A DNA stretch of 64,000 bases from an uncultured bacterium (GTDB lineage Bacteria; Cyanobacteriota; Vampirovibrionia; Gastranaerophilales; Gastranaerophilaceae). The first letter of the stretch is position 1; each line of letters opens with the position of its first letter. The DNA lies in contig CASDWH010000040.1 in the NCBI GenBank assembly GCA_949284715.1, forward strand, positions 1 to 64,000. The letters run 5' to 3'. The position numbers and the translations under genes are program-made. Positions 44,680 through 52,448 of this stretch are shown here, piece after piece. The notes below the pieces were generated by a model. That model worked only from the letters and a program-made list of their open reading frames with translations. It searched no databases and was not told where the DNA came from.

Positions 44680-44856
44680 CCCCGCCCCAACTTGGGGCGG
44701 GGTAAGGGGTGGGGAACGGTTTTAGAGTCAAAATTAAGGACAGTCCCCCATCCCGGCCTTCCCCAACCCGGGGAAGGAGTATTATTATTAAATCCCCGCC
44801 CCAATTATCAGTAGGGTGCAATTTATTGCACCAAACAAAGCTGAACCAAGTTCAGC
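44680..44856. repeat. GC-rich palindrome cluster
   Basis: The pheT-argS gap (44530-44893) holds four hairpins: CCCCGCCCCAA-c-TTGGGGCGGGG (44680-44702), CCTTCCCC...GGGGAAGG (44757-44777), GGTGCAAT...ATTGCACC (44815-44832) and GCTGAAC-caa-GTTCAGC (44840-44856). CCCCGCCCCAA recurs at 44794-44804 and GGGGAAGGAG at 44771 and 44876. The block is far more GC-rich than its surroundings. It looks like mosaic intergenic repeats. Short open frames across it are not credible genes. Confidence 0.8.
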
Positions 44857-44893
44857 ATGACAAATGTATTAAGTCGGGGAAGGAGCGTTATCA

Positions 44894-46603
44894 TTACATC
44901 TTTTCAGGCGCGGTTACCTGTAGAATATCAAGCGCATTAGCAAGTATCTGTCTTACACCTTCTATTAATGCTAAACGTGATTTCATAAGTTCTTTATCTT
45001 CTGATATAACGCGGTTTGCGTTATAAAAAGAATGAAATTCTGCTGCAAGTTCCTGAACATATCTGCAAATTGTATATACAGTTCTGTTCTGTGCGGAAAG
45101 TGAAATGACAGACTTAAACTCTTCAAGTTTTAAAAGGAGTTTTCGTCCTTCCTTAACCCTGTTATCCATAATTGATGGTTCAAAATTATTTTTTAATTCA
45201 TCCAGCTCTTTTTCGCTCATTGGAGCCGGTGTTTTTTCGCCGGTATCCGGATTAAGTTTTTCGCTTATTGCATTTCTTAAAATAGAGCATGCTCTTGCGT
45301 ATGCGTATTGAACGTAAAACACAGGGTTTTCGTCAGTTGAACGTTTTGCAAGCTCTATATCAAAATCAAGAGTAGTATCAATATTTCTCATTTCCATCCA
45401 GAAACGTGTTGCATCAACGCCTACTTCTTCAATTAAATCATCGAGAGTAACCATATTTTTACGTTTACCCATTCTTACTTCTTCGCCGTTTATGACAAGG
45501 TTTACTAATTGTCCGAGAAGAATTTCAAGCTTATTGGGATTATAACCTAACGCTTCAATAGATGCCTTTACCCGCGCTACATATCCGTGGTGGTCTGCTC
45601 CCCAGATGTTAATTAGTCTGTCAAATCCGCGGTTTAATTTGTCGATGTGATATGCAATATCCGCTGTTAAGTACGTGTTTGAACCGTCGGCTTTTTTGAT
45701 TACCCTGTCCTGATCATCGCCGTATTCTGATGACTTGAACCAGAGTGCGCCGTCTTTCTCATACAGCTTGCCGGCGGCTTTAAGTTTTTTGACGCATTCA
45801 TCTACTTTGCCTGACCTGTGCAAATCAAGTTCTGAATAGAAATTGTCAAAGTGTACTCTAAACCCGTTAAGAAGTTCTTTTTGTTTTTCTTCCATTTCCT
45901 TTTTAGCATAATCCGATAGGATTTTTACATCATCAGTCGGTTCGTGTTCTTGCAAGAATTTTTTTGCAACAGGGATTAAGTAATCGCCCGGGTAGTAGTT
46001 TTTTCGTTCAGCTTCGTCTGTAGGGAAATCAATATTTTCGCCAAGCTCCTGTTTGATTCTTATTTTTAAGGAGTTTCCGAGTTTTTGAATCTGGCTTCCT
46101 GCATCATTAATATAAAATTCCTGATAAACGTCATGCCCGTAGAATTTCAAAAGGTTTGCAAGCGCACTGCCCATTGCTGCCCAGCGGCCGTGTCCGATAT
46201 GGAACGGGCCTGTCGGGTTTGCTGAAACGTATTCTAAGAGGATTTTTTCTTTATTAATTTTTGCTGGTCTGCCATATTCCGATTTTTTATCAAGAATTTC
46301 TTTAAGATTTTTAGCGAGCAGTCTGTCAGAAACTTTAAAATTGATAAATCCGCCGACAATAGAAACCGTATAATCTTCGGACTTAAGATATTCAGAAATC
46401 GCATTAGCAATCATTGGCGGAGCCATTTTTGCTTCTCTTGCTAAAGATGAAATGTTTACTGCAAAATCCCCAAAATCAGGGTTTTTGGGTTTTTCAACTA
46501 TTAGTGTAATATTGTTGGTATCGGTCATTTGTCCTAACTTACCGGCTTTGCATCCTTCTTTAATACCTCTTGTGATATCGTTTAGCAATAAATCTTTTAT
46601 CAT
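44894..46603 (-). CDS. argS: Arginyl-tRNA synthetase
   Basis: A 569-residue class I synthetase. The HIGH motif is in NPTGPFHIGHGRWAAMGSALANLL, and the KMSK-equivalent is EVRMGKRKNMVTLDDL. INDAGSQIQKLG and the C-terminal DALR anticodon domain (about residues 450-569) are typical. I set the start at 46603, where GAGG lies 6 bp upstream, rather than the in-frame ATG 12 bp earlier that overlaps this ribosome site. TATAAT lies upstream on the minus strand. It is divergent from mgtE. Confidence 0.95.
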   Translation of the reverse strand: MIKDLLLNDITRGIKEGCKAGKLGQMTDTNNITLIVEKPKNPDFGDFAVNISSLAREAKMAPPMIANAISEYLKSEDYTVSIVGGFINFKVSDRLLAKNLKEILDKKSEYGRPAKINKEKILLEYVSANPTGPFHIGHGRWAAMGSALANLLKFYGHDVYQEFYINDAGSQIQKLGNSLKIRIKQELGENIDFPTDEAERKNYYPGDYLIPVAKKFLQEHEPTDDVKILSDYAKKEMEEKQKELLNGFRVHFDNFYSELDLHRSGKVDECVKKLKAAGKLYEKDGALWFKSSEYGDDQDRVIKKADGSNTYLTADIAYHIDKLNRGFDRLINIWGADHHGYVARVKASIEALGYNPNKLEILLGQLVNLVINGEEVRMGKRKNMVTLDDLIEEVGVDATRFWMEMRNIDTTLDFDIELAKRSTDENPVFYVQYAYARACSILRNAISEKLNPDTGEKTPAPMSEKELDELKNNFEPSIMDNRVKEGRKLLLKLEEFKSVISLSAQNRTVYTICRYVQELAAEFHSFYNANRVISEDKELMKSRLALIEGVRQILANALDILQVTAPEKM

Positions 46604-46657
46604 ATTAATCCTCATTTTTTATCTTTATCTATTATAGAATAAAAAATTTATTTTATA

Positions 46658-46663
46658 TATAAT
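46658..46663 (+). promoter_or_regulatory. -10 hexamer of mgtE, leaderless spacing
   Basis: TATAAT ends exactly 6 nt before the ATG at 46670, with no Shine-Dalgarno. Confidence 0.5.
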
Positions 46664-46669
46664 ATAACT

Positions 46670-48046
46670 ATGTTGAATATTCAAAACTCGGTAGACAGAA
46701 TAAGGGAACTTGTTGCAGAGAATAATATTGAGTCCTTAAAAACCGAACTCAACGGGTATCACTCTGCGGATTTGGCTGACATTTTTCCGGATTTGGAAAC
46801 TACAGAGAGGATAGAGTGTTTTAACCTGATTGATGAAGATAAATCAGTAGAACTTTTAGAATATTTACCTCCGCAGTTACAGGTTGAAATTCTCGGAGAT
46901 ATTGATGCGGCAAAGGCGTCAGAATTGATTTCTAAACTTCCTCACGATGATGCGGCAGATGTTCTCGGCGAGTTAGAAGACGATGAAAGCGCCGAGTATC
47001 TTGATAAACTCCCTCAAAAATTTTCAAGCGAGGTCAGAGAACTTTTAAAATATGATGAAAGTACGGCAGGCGGTATCATGACCCCTCTGGTATTAACCGT
47101 TAATGCCGATATGGATGTAGAAGGCGTGCTTTCTACAATCAGGATTAAGGCCGAAAAAGAGAATATGGATTTGTATTATGTCTATGTTGTGGATAACCAG
47201 AATCATTTGGTAGGCGTTCTTTCATTAAGAAATCTGCTTACAAGCCCTATCCATAAAAATATTAAAGATATAATGCAGAAAGATATCGTAAAACTCCATA
47301 TTGACGATTATCAGGACTATATAGCAGATATCTTTATGAAATACCAATTCAGCGCACTTCCTGTTGTTGATATGTATAACCACCTGAAAGGAATTGTAAC
47401 CTGGGATGATGCACAGGATATTGTTGAAGAAGAAACTACAGATGAAATCTATACATCATCAGGTATTATTGTAGATTTGGCCGGTGATGATGAAGATATA
47501 TTAAGCGGAAATATTTTTAATTCAATAAAAGCCCGTACTCCGTGGCTGTTTATTACGCTGATTGGTGAATTTATAGCAGTTACAGTTGCAAACCATTTTA
47601 CAGCCACAGTTGACGCTCTTCCTGTAATAGCGGTATTTATGCCGCTTCTGGCTGGATTGGGCGGAAATATCGGTACTCAAAGTATTACTCTGATGGTTCG
47701 CGGACTCTCAACCGGACAGATTACAATACGTTCTCAGCTTAAACAAATTGCAAGAGAAAGTGCTGTCGGACTGTTAATCGGAGTTTTCTTCGGGTTTATT
47801 GTCGCTGTTGTTACTATGGGATGGCAGCATAATATTGCATTCGGGATAATTGTTGGTATTGCAATGGCCTTGAATATGATGATTGCGGCAATAATCGGTG
47901 CGATGACTCCGTTTATATTAAAAAGGATGAAAATAGACCCTGCTGTTGCATCAGGGCCGGTTATAGCAACATCTATTGATGTTATCGGATTGTTTGTGTA
48001 TTTCTCGCTTGTTACGTTTTACTTAATAAAAATAATGGGAAATTGA
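46670..48046 (+). CDS. mgtE: MgtE magnesium transporter
   Basis: A 458-residue Mg2+ channel. The N-terminal superhelical domain (about 1-130) contains LPHDDAADVLGELEDDESAEYLDKLP, whose acidic residues sense Mg2+. A CBS pair follows at about 130-260 (LKYDESTAGGIMTPLVLTVNADM). The C-terminal pore domain has five helices, with GLGGNIGTQSITLMVRGLSTG as the family signature. Length is normal. It stands alone with a predicted leaderless start. Confidence 0.95.
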   Translation: MLNIQNSVDRIRELVAENNIESLKTELNGYHSADLADIFPDLETTERIECFNLIDEDKSVELLEYLPPQLQVEILGDIDAAKASELISKLPHDDAADVLGELEDDESAEYLDKLPQKFSSEVRELLKYDESTAGGIMTPLVLTVNADMDVEGVLSTIRIKAEKENMDLYYVYVVDNQNHLVGVLSLRNLLTSPIHKNIKDIMQKDIVKLHIDDYQDYIADIFMKYQFSALPVVDMYNHLKGIVTWDDAQDIVEEETTDEIYTSSGIIVDLAGDDEDILSGNIFNSIKARTPWLFITLIGEFIAVTVANHFTATVDALPVIAVFMPLLAGLGGNIGTQSITLMVRGLSTGQITIRSQLKQIARESAVGLLIGVFFGFIVAVVTMGWQHNIAFGIIVGIAMALNMMIAAIIGAMTPFILKRMKIDPAVASGPVIATSIDVIGLFVYFSLVTFYLIKIMGN

Positions 48047-48071
48047 AAATATTTTTTAATATATTTTCATT

Positions 48072-48087
48072 TGTAACGAAGTGTAAA
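48072..48087 (+). promoter_or_regulatory. Imperfect CpxR-like direct repeat
   Basis: TGTAAC-N4-TGTAAA with 10-bp period, 80 bp upstream of the -35 of promoter D. It is one base from the exact repeat and further from the promoter than at B and C. Confidence 0.3.
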
Positions 48088-48167
48088 ATTAAATTTTAAT
48101 CAGGTTAAAACCTTGATATAATCCCCTATATGATATGATATGATGGGATGGGGAATAATATACTTAT

Positions 48168-48194
48168 TAAAGTTTTTCTAAAATGTGCCGTAAT
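48168..48194 (+). promoter_or_regulatory. Sigma-28-like promoter D
   Basis: TAAAGTTT (48168-48175), 11-bp spacer, GCCGTAAT (48187-48194). The spacer start TTCTAAAA matches promoter B. It lies about 100 bp upstream of the gene at 48296 and on the opposite strand to sites A-C. Confidence 0.65.
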
Positions 48195-48295
48195 ATATGG
48201 TGTGAATACATAATCGGTCGTTAAATTTACCCCGGGTTTATAAATTTACCTTCTGATTATTCACTAAGCTAGTACAAATATAAAAGGAGTATTTT

Positions 48296-48703
48296 ATGGA
48301 TGGTATTTCAATTAAATCAGCACTTTCTGTTTTGGGAATTAAAAAAAATGAAGCTAATGTACTTGATTGCATGGATGGAGAAAATGATAAACAAATATCC
48401 CAATCGGTATTTACTCAAGCTGAAGAAATTCTTACAACGATTAAAACTGCAGAAAGTGGGACAGTTTTGGCAAAAGGCTTTCTGGACACTCCTGTAGCAA
48501 AAGCTATCAGAGGAACTATAGATGAAATTTTATCTGCTTTAGGAAAAAGAATAGTAGAAGAGGATGTTGTGGTTGGTTATGAGGAGGATCCACCTAATAT
48601 ACCCGAACCTATTACTGAAGAACGTGATGTTGTCCGGGATGAGGAGGACATAGACGAATGGAAAGCCCTTATGAAAGAAGCGGAGGAGGCTCAAGACAAG
48701 TAA
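48296..48703 (+). CDS. Acidic protein behind sigma-28-like promoter
   Basis: A 135-residue protein with AAAAGGAG 8 bp before the ATG. The N-terminal two thirds look helical (ISIKSALSVLGIKKNEANVLDCMDG). The last third is very acidic (ERDVVRDEEDIDEWKALMKEAEEAQDK) and contains a Pro-rich hinge. No signal peptide or known domain is visible. It stands alone between mgtE and a terminator. Grouped with the genes at 1510, 38571 and 38886 by promoter type only. Function unknown. Confidence 0.75.
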   Translation: MDGISIKSALSVLGIKKNEANVLDCMDGENDKQISQSVFTQAEEILTTIKTAESGTVLAKGFLDTPVAKAIRGTIDEILSALGKRIVEEDVVVGYEEDPPNIPEPITEERDVVRDEEDIDEWKALMKEAEEAQDK

Positions 48704-48726
48704 TAGTAATGTGTGAAATAGAAAAA

Positions 48727-48763
48727 CGCGGTGCAAAATGATATTAGAACACCGCGTTTTTTT
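48727..48763. terminator. Terminator between convergent genes
   Basis: CGCGGTG (48727-48733) pairs with CACCGCG (48750-48756), followed by seven Ts; A-rich sequence on the left makes it workable on the minus strand too. It ends 21 bp before the pnp stop. Confidence 0.85.
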
Positions 48764-48783
48764 GAAGTTTACTACTTGCAATA

Positions 48784-50922
48784 TTATAAGCACTTAGCCT
48801 TATCTTCTTCGGTTACACCTTTGATTGTAAGGTTTATTCTGCCTTTATCATCAATCTTTATAACTTTAACGATAACCTCATCGCCGATGTTTACGTGCGG
48901 TTCAATTGTTTCGATTCTCTCCTGGCAAATTTGAGAGATGTGAACCATACCGTCTTTGCCGCCGCCGAGTTCAACGAACGCACCGATTGGTATAATTCTT
49001 ACAACTTTACCTTTTATCACCATACCGACTTCGGGTTTGAAGGTCAAATCTCTAATCATTTTCTTAGCGATTGCTGCACCTTCTTGATCGTTAGAAGTTA
49101 TTGTAACTACACCGTTATCCTGAATATCAATTTCAGCACCGGAGGCATCAATGATTGCACGGATTTGTTTGCCGCCAGGCCCGATTACTGTTCCTATGTC
49201 ATCTACAGGAATAGTCATAGTGGAAATTGACGGTGCAAACGGTGACAGATGCTCTCTCGGCTGTGTGATTACTTTTCTCATTTCGCCTAAGATATGTAAT
49301 CTGCCTTCTTTTGCCTGCTGCAACGCTCTTCTTAATGTATCGTTTGAAATCCCTTTTGCCTTCATATCCATTTGAAGAGCGGTGATAGCTTCATCGTTGC
49401 CTGTAACTTTAAAGTCCATATCACCGAGGAAGTCTTCAATACCTTGAATATCGGTTAATACAACCGGCTCTCTGCCTTCTTCGGTAATCATACCCATTGC
49501 AACACCGCCAATCATACATTTAACAGGAACGCCTGCATCCATAAGCGCCATAGAACTTCCGCAGGTTGAACCCATTGATGTAGAACCGTTTGATTCAAGT
49601 ACATCAGAAGTTACTCTGATTACGTATCCAAACTCTTCCTGGGAAGGGAGCGCCGGAATATTTGCTCTTTCAGCAAGGTTGCCGTGTCCTACTTCTCTTC
49701 TGCCGGGGCCTCTTAGCGGTTTTACTTCGCCTACAGAGAATCCCGGGAAAATGTATTTATGCATATAGGTTTTTTCTGTCTGCGGGTCTACGCCGTCTAA
49801 TTCCTGCTTCATACCGGGGCCGGCGAGAGTTGCAACAGAAAGAATCTGGGTTTGTCCTCTTGTAAATACAGCAGAACCGTGAGCGCGGGGAATAACGCCT
49901 ACTTCACACCAGATAGGACGAACTTCATTTGGCTTTCTGCCGTCAGCACGTACGCCTTCGTCAAGAATCATTGTACGCATAACTTTCTTCTCTTCTGCTT
50001 TGAACTCTTCTGCAACAAAGTCTATACCTGTTTCTTCCATCATTACATTTATCGGGTGATCTTCAGGTAATGCTTCGATTTTTTCTTTAACGAGTTTTTT
50101 AGCTTCTTCAAGTTTTTCCTGTCTGTAAGTTCTGTCAAAATTATGATATGCATCGAAAATCATATCGTATGCGGTTTCGTGGATGATGTTTTTGAGTTCT
50201 GTGGTGTCGTAAGGGTTAACAAACTCTTCTTTTATAACGCCGCATGCTTTTGCAAACTCGTTTTGTGCATCACATTGTTTTCTTATTTCGCCTTGTGCAA
50301 ATTCAACAGCTTCCATTATTTCATCTTCTGTAACAAATTTGCAGCCGGCTTCAACCATAATAACGCTGTCGTGTGTACCGGCTACAACGATATCAAGGTT
50401 TGATTTGTCTGCTTCCTGATGAGTCGGGTTTGCGATGAGCTGTCCGTCAATTTTTGAAACTCTTACCGCGCCAATCGGGCCTTCAAAAGGCGCACCGGTT
50501 AACATTAATGCGCAGGAGGCGCCTAACATTGCAAGTGTATCCGGCTGGTTTTGCTGGTCGTAGCTGAATAGTTGGGCTACGATTTGTATATCATTTCTGT
50601 AGCCTTTCGGGAACAGCGGTCTTATTGGTCTGTCAATAAGACGTGAAATTAAAATTGCTTTGTCGCTTGATTTGCCTTCCGAACGGTTGTATCCGCCCGG
50701 AATTCTGCCTATTGCTGACATTCTTTCTTCATAATCAATAAGCAGCGGGAAAAAGTCTATACCAACTCTCGGTTCTTTGCTTACTACAGCGTGAACGAAT
50801 AACATTGTGTCGCCGCACCTTACTGTAACGCTTCCGTTTGTTGATTGTGCATACTTCCCTGTTTCGATTGTTACGGTTTTTCCGCCGATTTCAATCTGGA
50901 ATTGTTTTGTTTCTGGTACCAT
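48784..50922 (-). CDS. pnp: Polynucleotide phosphorylase
   Basis: A 712-residue 3'-5' exoribonuclease using phosphate, part of RNA turnover. Two RNase PH domains are present: the first with FFPLLIDYEERMSAIGRIPGGYNRSEGK, the second with TGNDEAITALQMDMKAKGI and the catalytic MDMK acidic residue. A KH domain follows (IGPGGKQIRAIIDASGAEIDI) and then S1 (VVRIIPIGAFVELGGGKDGMVHISQI). Length is normal. It is transcribed alone, with its stop facing the terminator at 48727-48763. Confidence 0.96.
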   Translation of the reverse strand: MVPETKQFQIEIGGKTVTIETGKYAQSTNGSVTVRCGDTMLFVHAVVSKEPRVGIDFFPLLIDYEERMSAIGRIPGGYNRSEGKSSDKAILISRLIDRPIRPLFPKGYRNDIQIVAQLFSYDQQNQPDTLAMLGASCALMLTGAPFEGPIGAVRVSKIDGQLIANPTHQEADKSNLDIVVAGTHDSVIMVEAGCKFVTEDEIMEAVEFAQGEIRKQCDAQNEFAKACGVIKEEFVNPYDTTELKNIIHETAYDMIFDAYHNFDRTYRQEKLEEAKKLVKEKIEALPEDHPINVMMEETGIDFVAEEFKAEEKKVMRTMILDEGVRADGRKPNEVRPIWCEVGVIPRAHGSAVFTRGQTQILSVATLAGPGMKQELDGVDPQTEKTYMHKYIFPGFSVGEVKPLRGPGRREVGHGNLAERANIPALPSQEEFGYVIRVTSDVLESNGSTSMGSTCGSSMALMDAGVPVKCMIGGVAMGMITEEGREPVVLTDIQGIEDFLGDMDFKVTGNDEAITALQMDMKAKGISNDTLRRALQQAKEGRLHILGEMRKVITQPREHLSPFAPSISTMTIPVDDIGTVIGPGGKQIRAIIDASGAEIDIQDNGVVTITSNDQEGAAIAKKMIRDLTFKPEVGMVIKGKVVRIIPIGAFVELGGGKDGMVHISQICQERIETIEPHVNIGDEVIVKVIKIDDKGRINLTIKGVTEEDKAKCL

Positions 50923-51093
50923 TTTTCCTACTTTCTCCGGCTGCTCGATAGCCGGAATTGTTTTTTACTATCTCTTTGTACAGTTACTATTTTACTACAA
51001 ACAAGAAATATTTAAGACAATCCGGTGAAATTCATCTGACATTTTTTATTCCCTCCGCCGGTTAATTTTTGTTACAATTTAGCCGGCCGCCAG

Positions 51094-51122
51094 TTGCAAA
51101 AATCGTTAGTTTAAGGTATAAT
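51094..51122 (+). promoter_or_regulatory. Sigma-70 promoter with long leader
   Basis: TTGCAA (51094-51099), 17-bp spacer, TATAAT (51117-51122). Predicted start near 51129 gives a leader of about 157 nt before the small gene at 51286. The leader contains a GACAA/TTGTC hairpin (51146-51165). Apart from this the gap 50923-51285 shows no gene. Confidence 0.6.
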
Positions 51123-51285
51123 GTCTGTATTAAAATTTAAGTTTCGACAACAAGTGGAATTTGTCTGCGGGTGGAAGGTTTTTTAAAGATAGGTTCCGTT
51201 AAATGTTAAAATCTCTGATTTTAGCTAATATATGATAAGGTTGGTATATTATTTAGTGTTACTTTAAAATGTGAGGGGAAGTCCT

Positions 51286-51438
51286 ATGTTAAAAACTGCA
51301 ACTGAATTGAAAAAGTCGAAACAAACTTTTAATGACGAGTTTGAAAACTATCTGAAAAAACAACAACTCAAAACAACGTTCAATGGTTCGGAACTTGAAA
51401 CCTTCTCATGGTATAAAAAAGTTCTCGGGCTGATTTAA
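51286..51438 (+). CDS. 50-residue basic protein
   Basis: A short frame encoding 50 residues, beginning MLKTATELKKSKQTFNDEFE and ending YKKVLGLI. GAGGGGAAG lies 5-13 bp upstream of the ATG, a strong ribosome site. It has its own promoter and a terminator at 51549-51578. Lys/Gln-rich helices suggest a small nucleic-acid- or protein-binding peptide, but nothing is recognised. Confidence 0.6.
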   Translation: MLKTATELKKSKQTFNDEFENYLKKQQLKTTFNGSELETFSWYKKVLGLI

Positions 51439-51548
51439 TCTGATACTTACTGTATCAAAAATATAATGGTCTTTTCCTCTCTATCACGGGGAGAGAGTTA
51501 GTTGTTGTTGTATGAATAATGTTTGCTCACTATTTTCTGTTGTGAACT

Positions 51549-51578
51549 GCCGTCGCCTCTCCATCGACGGCCTTTTTC
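51549..51578 (+). terminator. Rho-independent terminator
   Basis: GCCGTCG (51549-51555) pairs with CGACGGC (51565-51571), followed by CTTTTTCTT. Between the small gene's stop and this point lie two weaker hairpins (TGATAC...GTATCA and CTCTC...GAGAG). Confidence 0.8.
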
Positions 51579-51672
51579 TTGTCTGTATTCCGGATAAAAA
51601 AATCCCCTCATATTCAGGGGTAAATATAAAATAGGGGTTATAGTAAGTTAATAATAGGGTAAATTATATTTT

Positions 51673-52002
51673 CTAAATCTCTATTCCTATGGATTTTATT
51701 TGTTCCATAAGTTTACTGCTGTCTTTCTTAAGTGCCTGTTTGAATAAAACTTCGCCTATAGCACCTCTTTTTATGTAATTAATCAGTTTATCCGTAAGTT
51801 CCCGGCAGGTTTCAAGTGAAATGCTTCTGCTTTCCGCATTTCCGTTTTTTGCTTTGTCTGCCAGTTGTGATACCTTTGTGAGGATTTGCTGCGGTGTAAT
51901 ATTTTCCTTGGGCAGCAGCAGTTTGCGCAGCCCCGGGTTGGCAAATGCAAATGCTTCTTCTACACTTTTAAAATATATAGGGCGGTTAATGATTGATAAC
52001 AT
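51673..52002 (-). CDS. Helical protein of unknown function
   Basis: A 109-residue protein. I chose the ATG at 52002 because AAGGAA lies 5 bp upstream; an earlier in-frame GTG overlaps that site. Predicted structure is all-helical, with a basic middle and NITPQQILTKVSQLADKAKNG as the best helix. A CpxR-like repeat lies 78 bp upstream, as for the AAA-like gene at 24142. No signal peptide. Family not recognised. Confidence 0.65.
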   Translation of the reverse strand: MLSIINRPIYFKSVEEAFAFANPGLRKLLLPKENITPQQILTKVSQLADKAKNGNAESRSISLETCRELTDKLINYIKRGAIGEVLFKQALKKDSSKLMEQIKSIGIEI

Positions 52003-52079
52003 ACTTTCCTTCACTACTTTTATTTGACATCCTTATTAATGAATCTCAAAGTCCGGAATTGACATAAAAAAAGGAATTA

Positions 52080-52095
52080 TTTACAAATGTTTACA
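52080..52095 (-). promoter_or_regulatory. CpxR-like direct repeat
   Basis: GTAAA-CATTT-GTAAA in gene orientation, 78 bp upstream of the helical protein starting at 52002. No sigma-28-like hexamers follow; a TTAATA near 52035-52040 may be the -10. Confidence 0.45.
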
Positions 52096-52169
52096 TCTTT
52101 TTAAAAGTATATTTATTGTTTACAGAAATATAAATATAGGCTAAAATACACATAGAACGGAGAATTGGT

Positions 52170-52448
52170 ATGAATAATAATAAAATAATTATTACTGTTT
52201 CAGGTGAAGATAAAGTTGGTATAGTAGCTATGGTTGCGGGTATTTTGTCCGCTGCCGGCGTTAATATAGAAGATATTAAACAAACACTTATGCAAGGCCA
52301 TTTTGTTATGTTTATGCTGTGTGATATTGCAAATGCGTCGCTGAGTTTTAAAGAATTAAAAGAAAAACTAACTGAAGAGTGCCACAAGCTTGAAATGGAA
52401 GTTTGGGTGCAAAGAAAAGGCCTGTTTGATAAAATGCATTCGATTTAG
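52170..52448 (+). CDS. ACT-domain protein
   Basis: A 92-residue single ACT domain of the UPF0237 (GcvR-like) type. IIITVSGEDKVGIVAMVAGILSAAGVNIEDIKQTLMQGHFVMFMLCDI has the DKxGIVA start and the ligand-site glycine turn. ACT domains bind small metabolites, often amino acids, and regulate enzymes or transport. CGGAG precedes the ATG, and TAAAAT near 52143 is a likely -10. The 3' end overlaps the convergent regulator by 4 bp. Confidence 0.88.
   Translation: MNNNKIIITVSGEDKVGIVAMVAGILSAAGVNIEDIKQTLMQGHFVMFMLCDIANASLSFKELKEKLTEECHKLEMEVWVQRKGLFDKMHSI

Noticed and set aside
44570-45026. Open frames across the pheT-argS gap
   Set aside because: They are translations of GC-rich palindromic repeats (Pro/Arg-rich) and overlap argS.
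48127-48153. Short ATGAT-type tandem tract as a CRISPR or satellite
   Set aside because: Only a few imperfect 5-6 bp units, no spacers. No CRISPR array is visible anywhere in the window.
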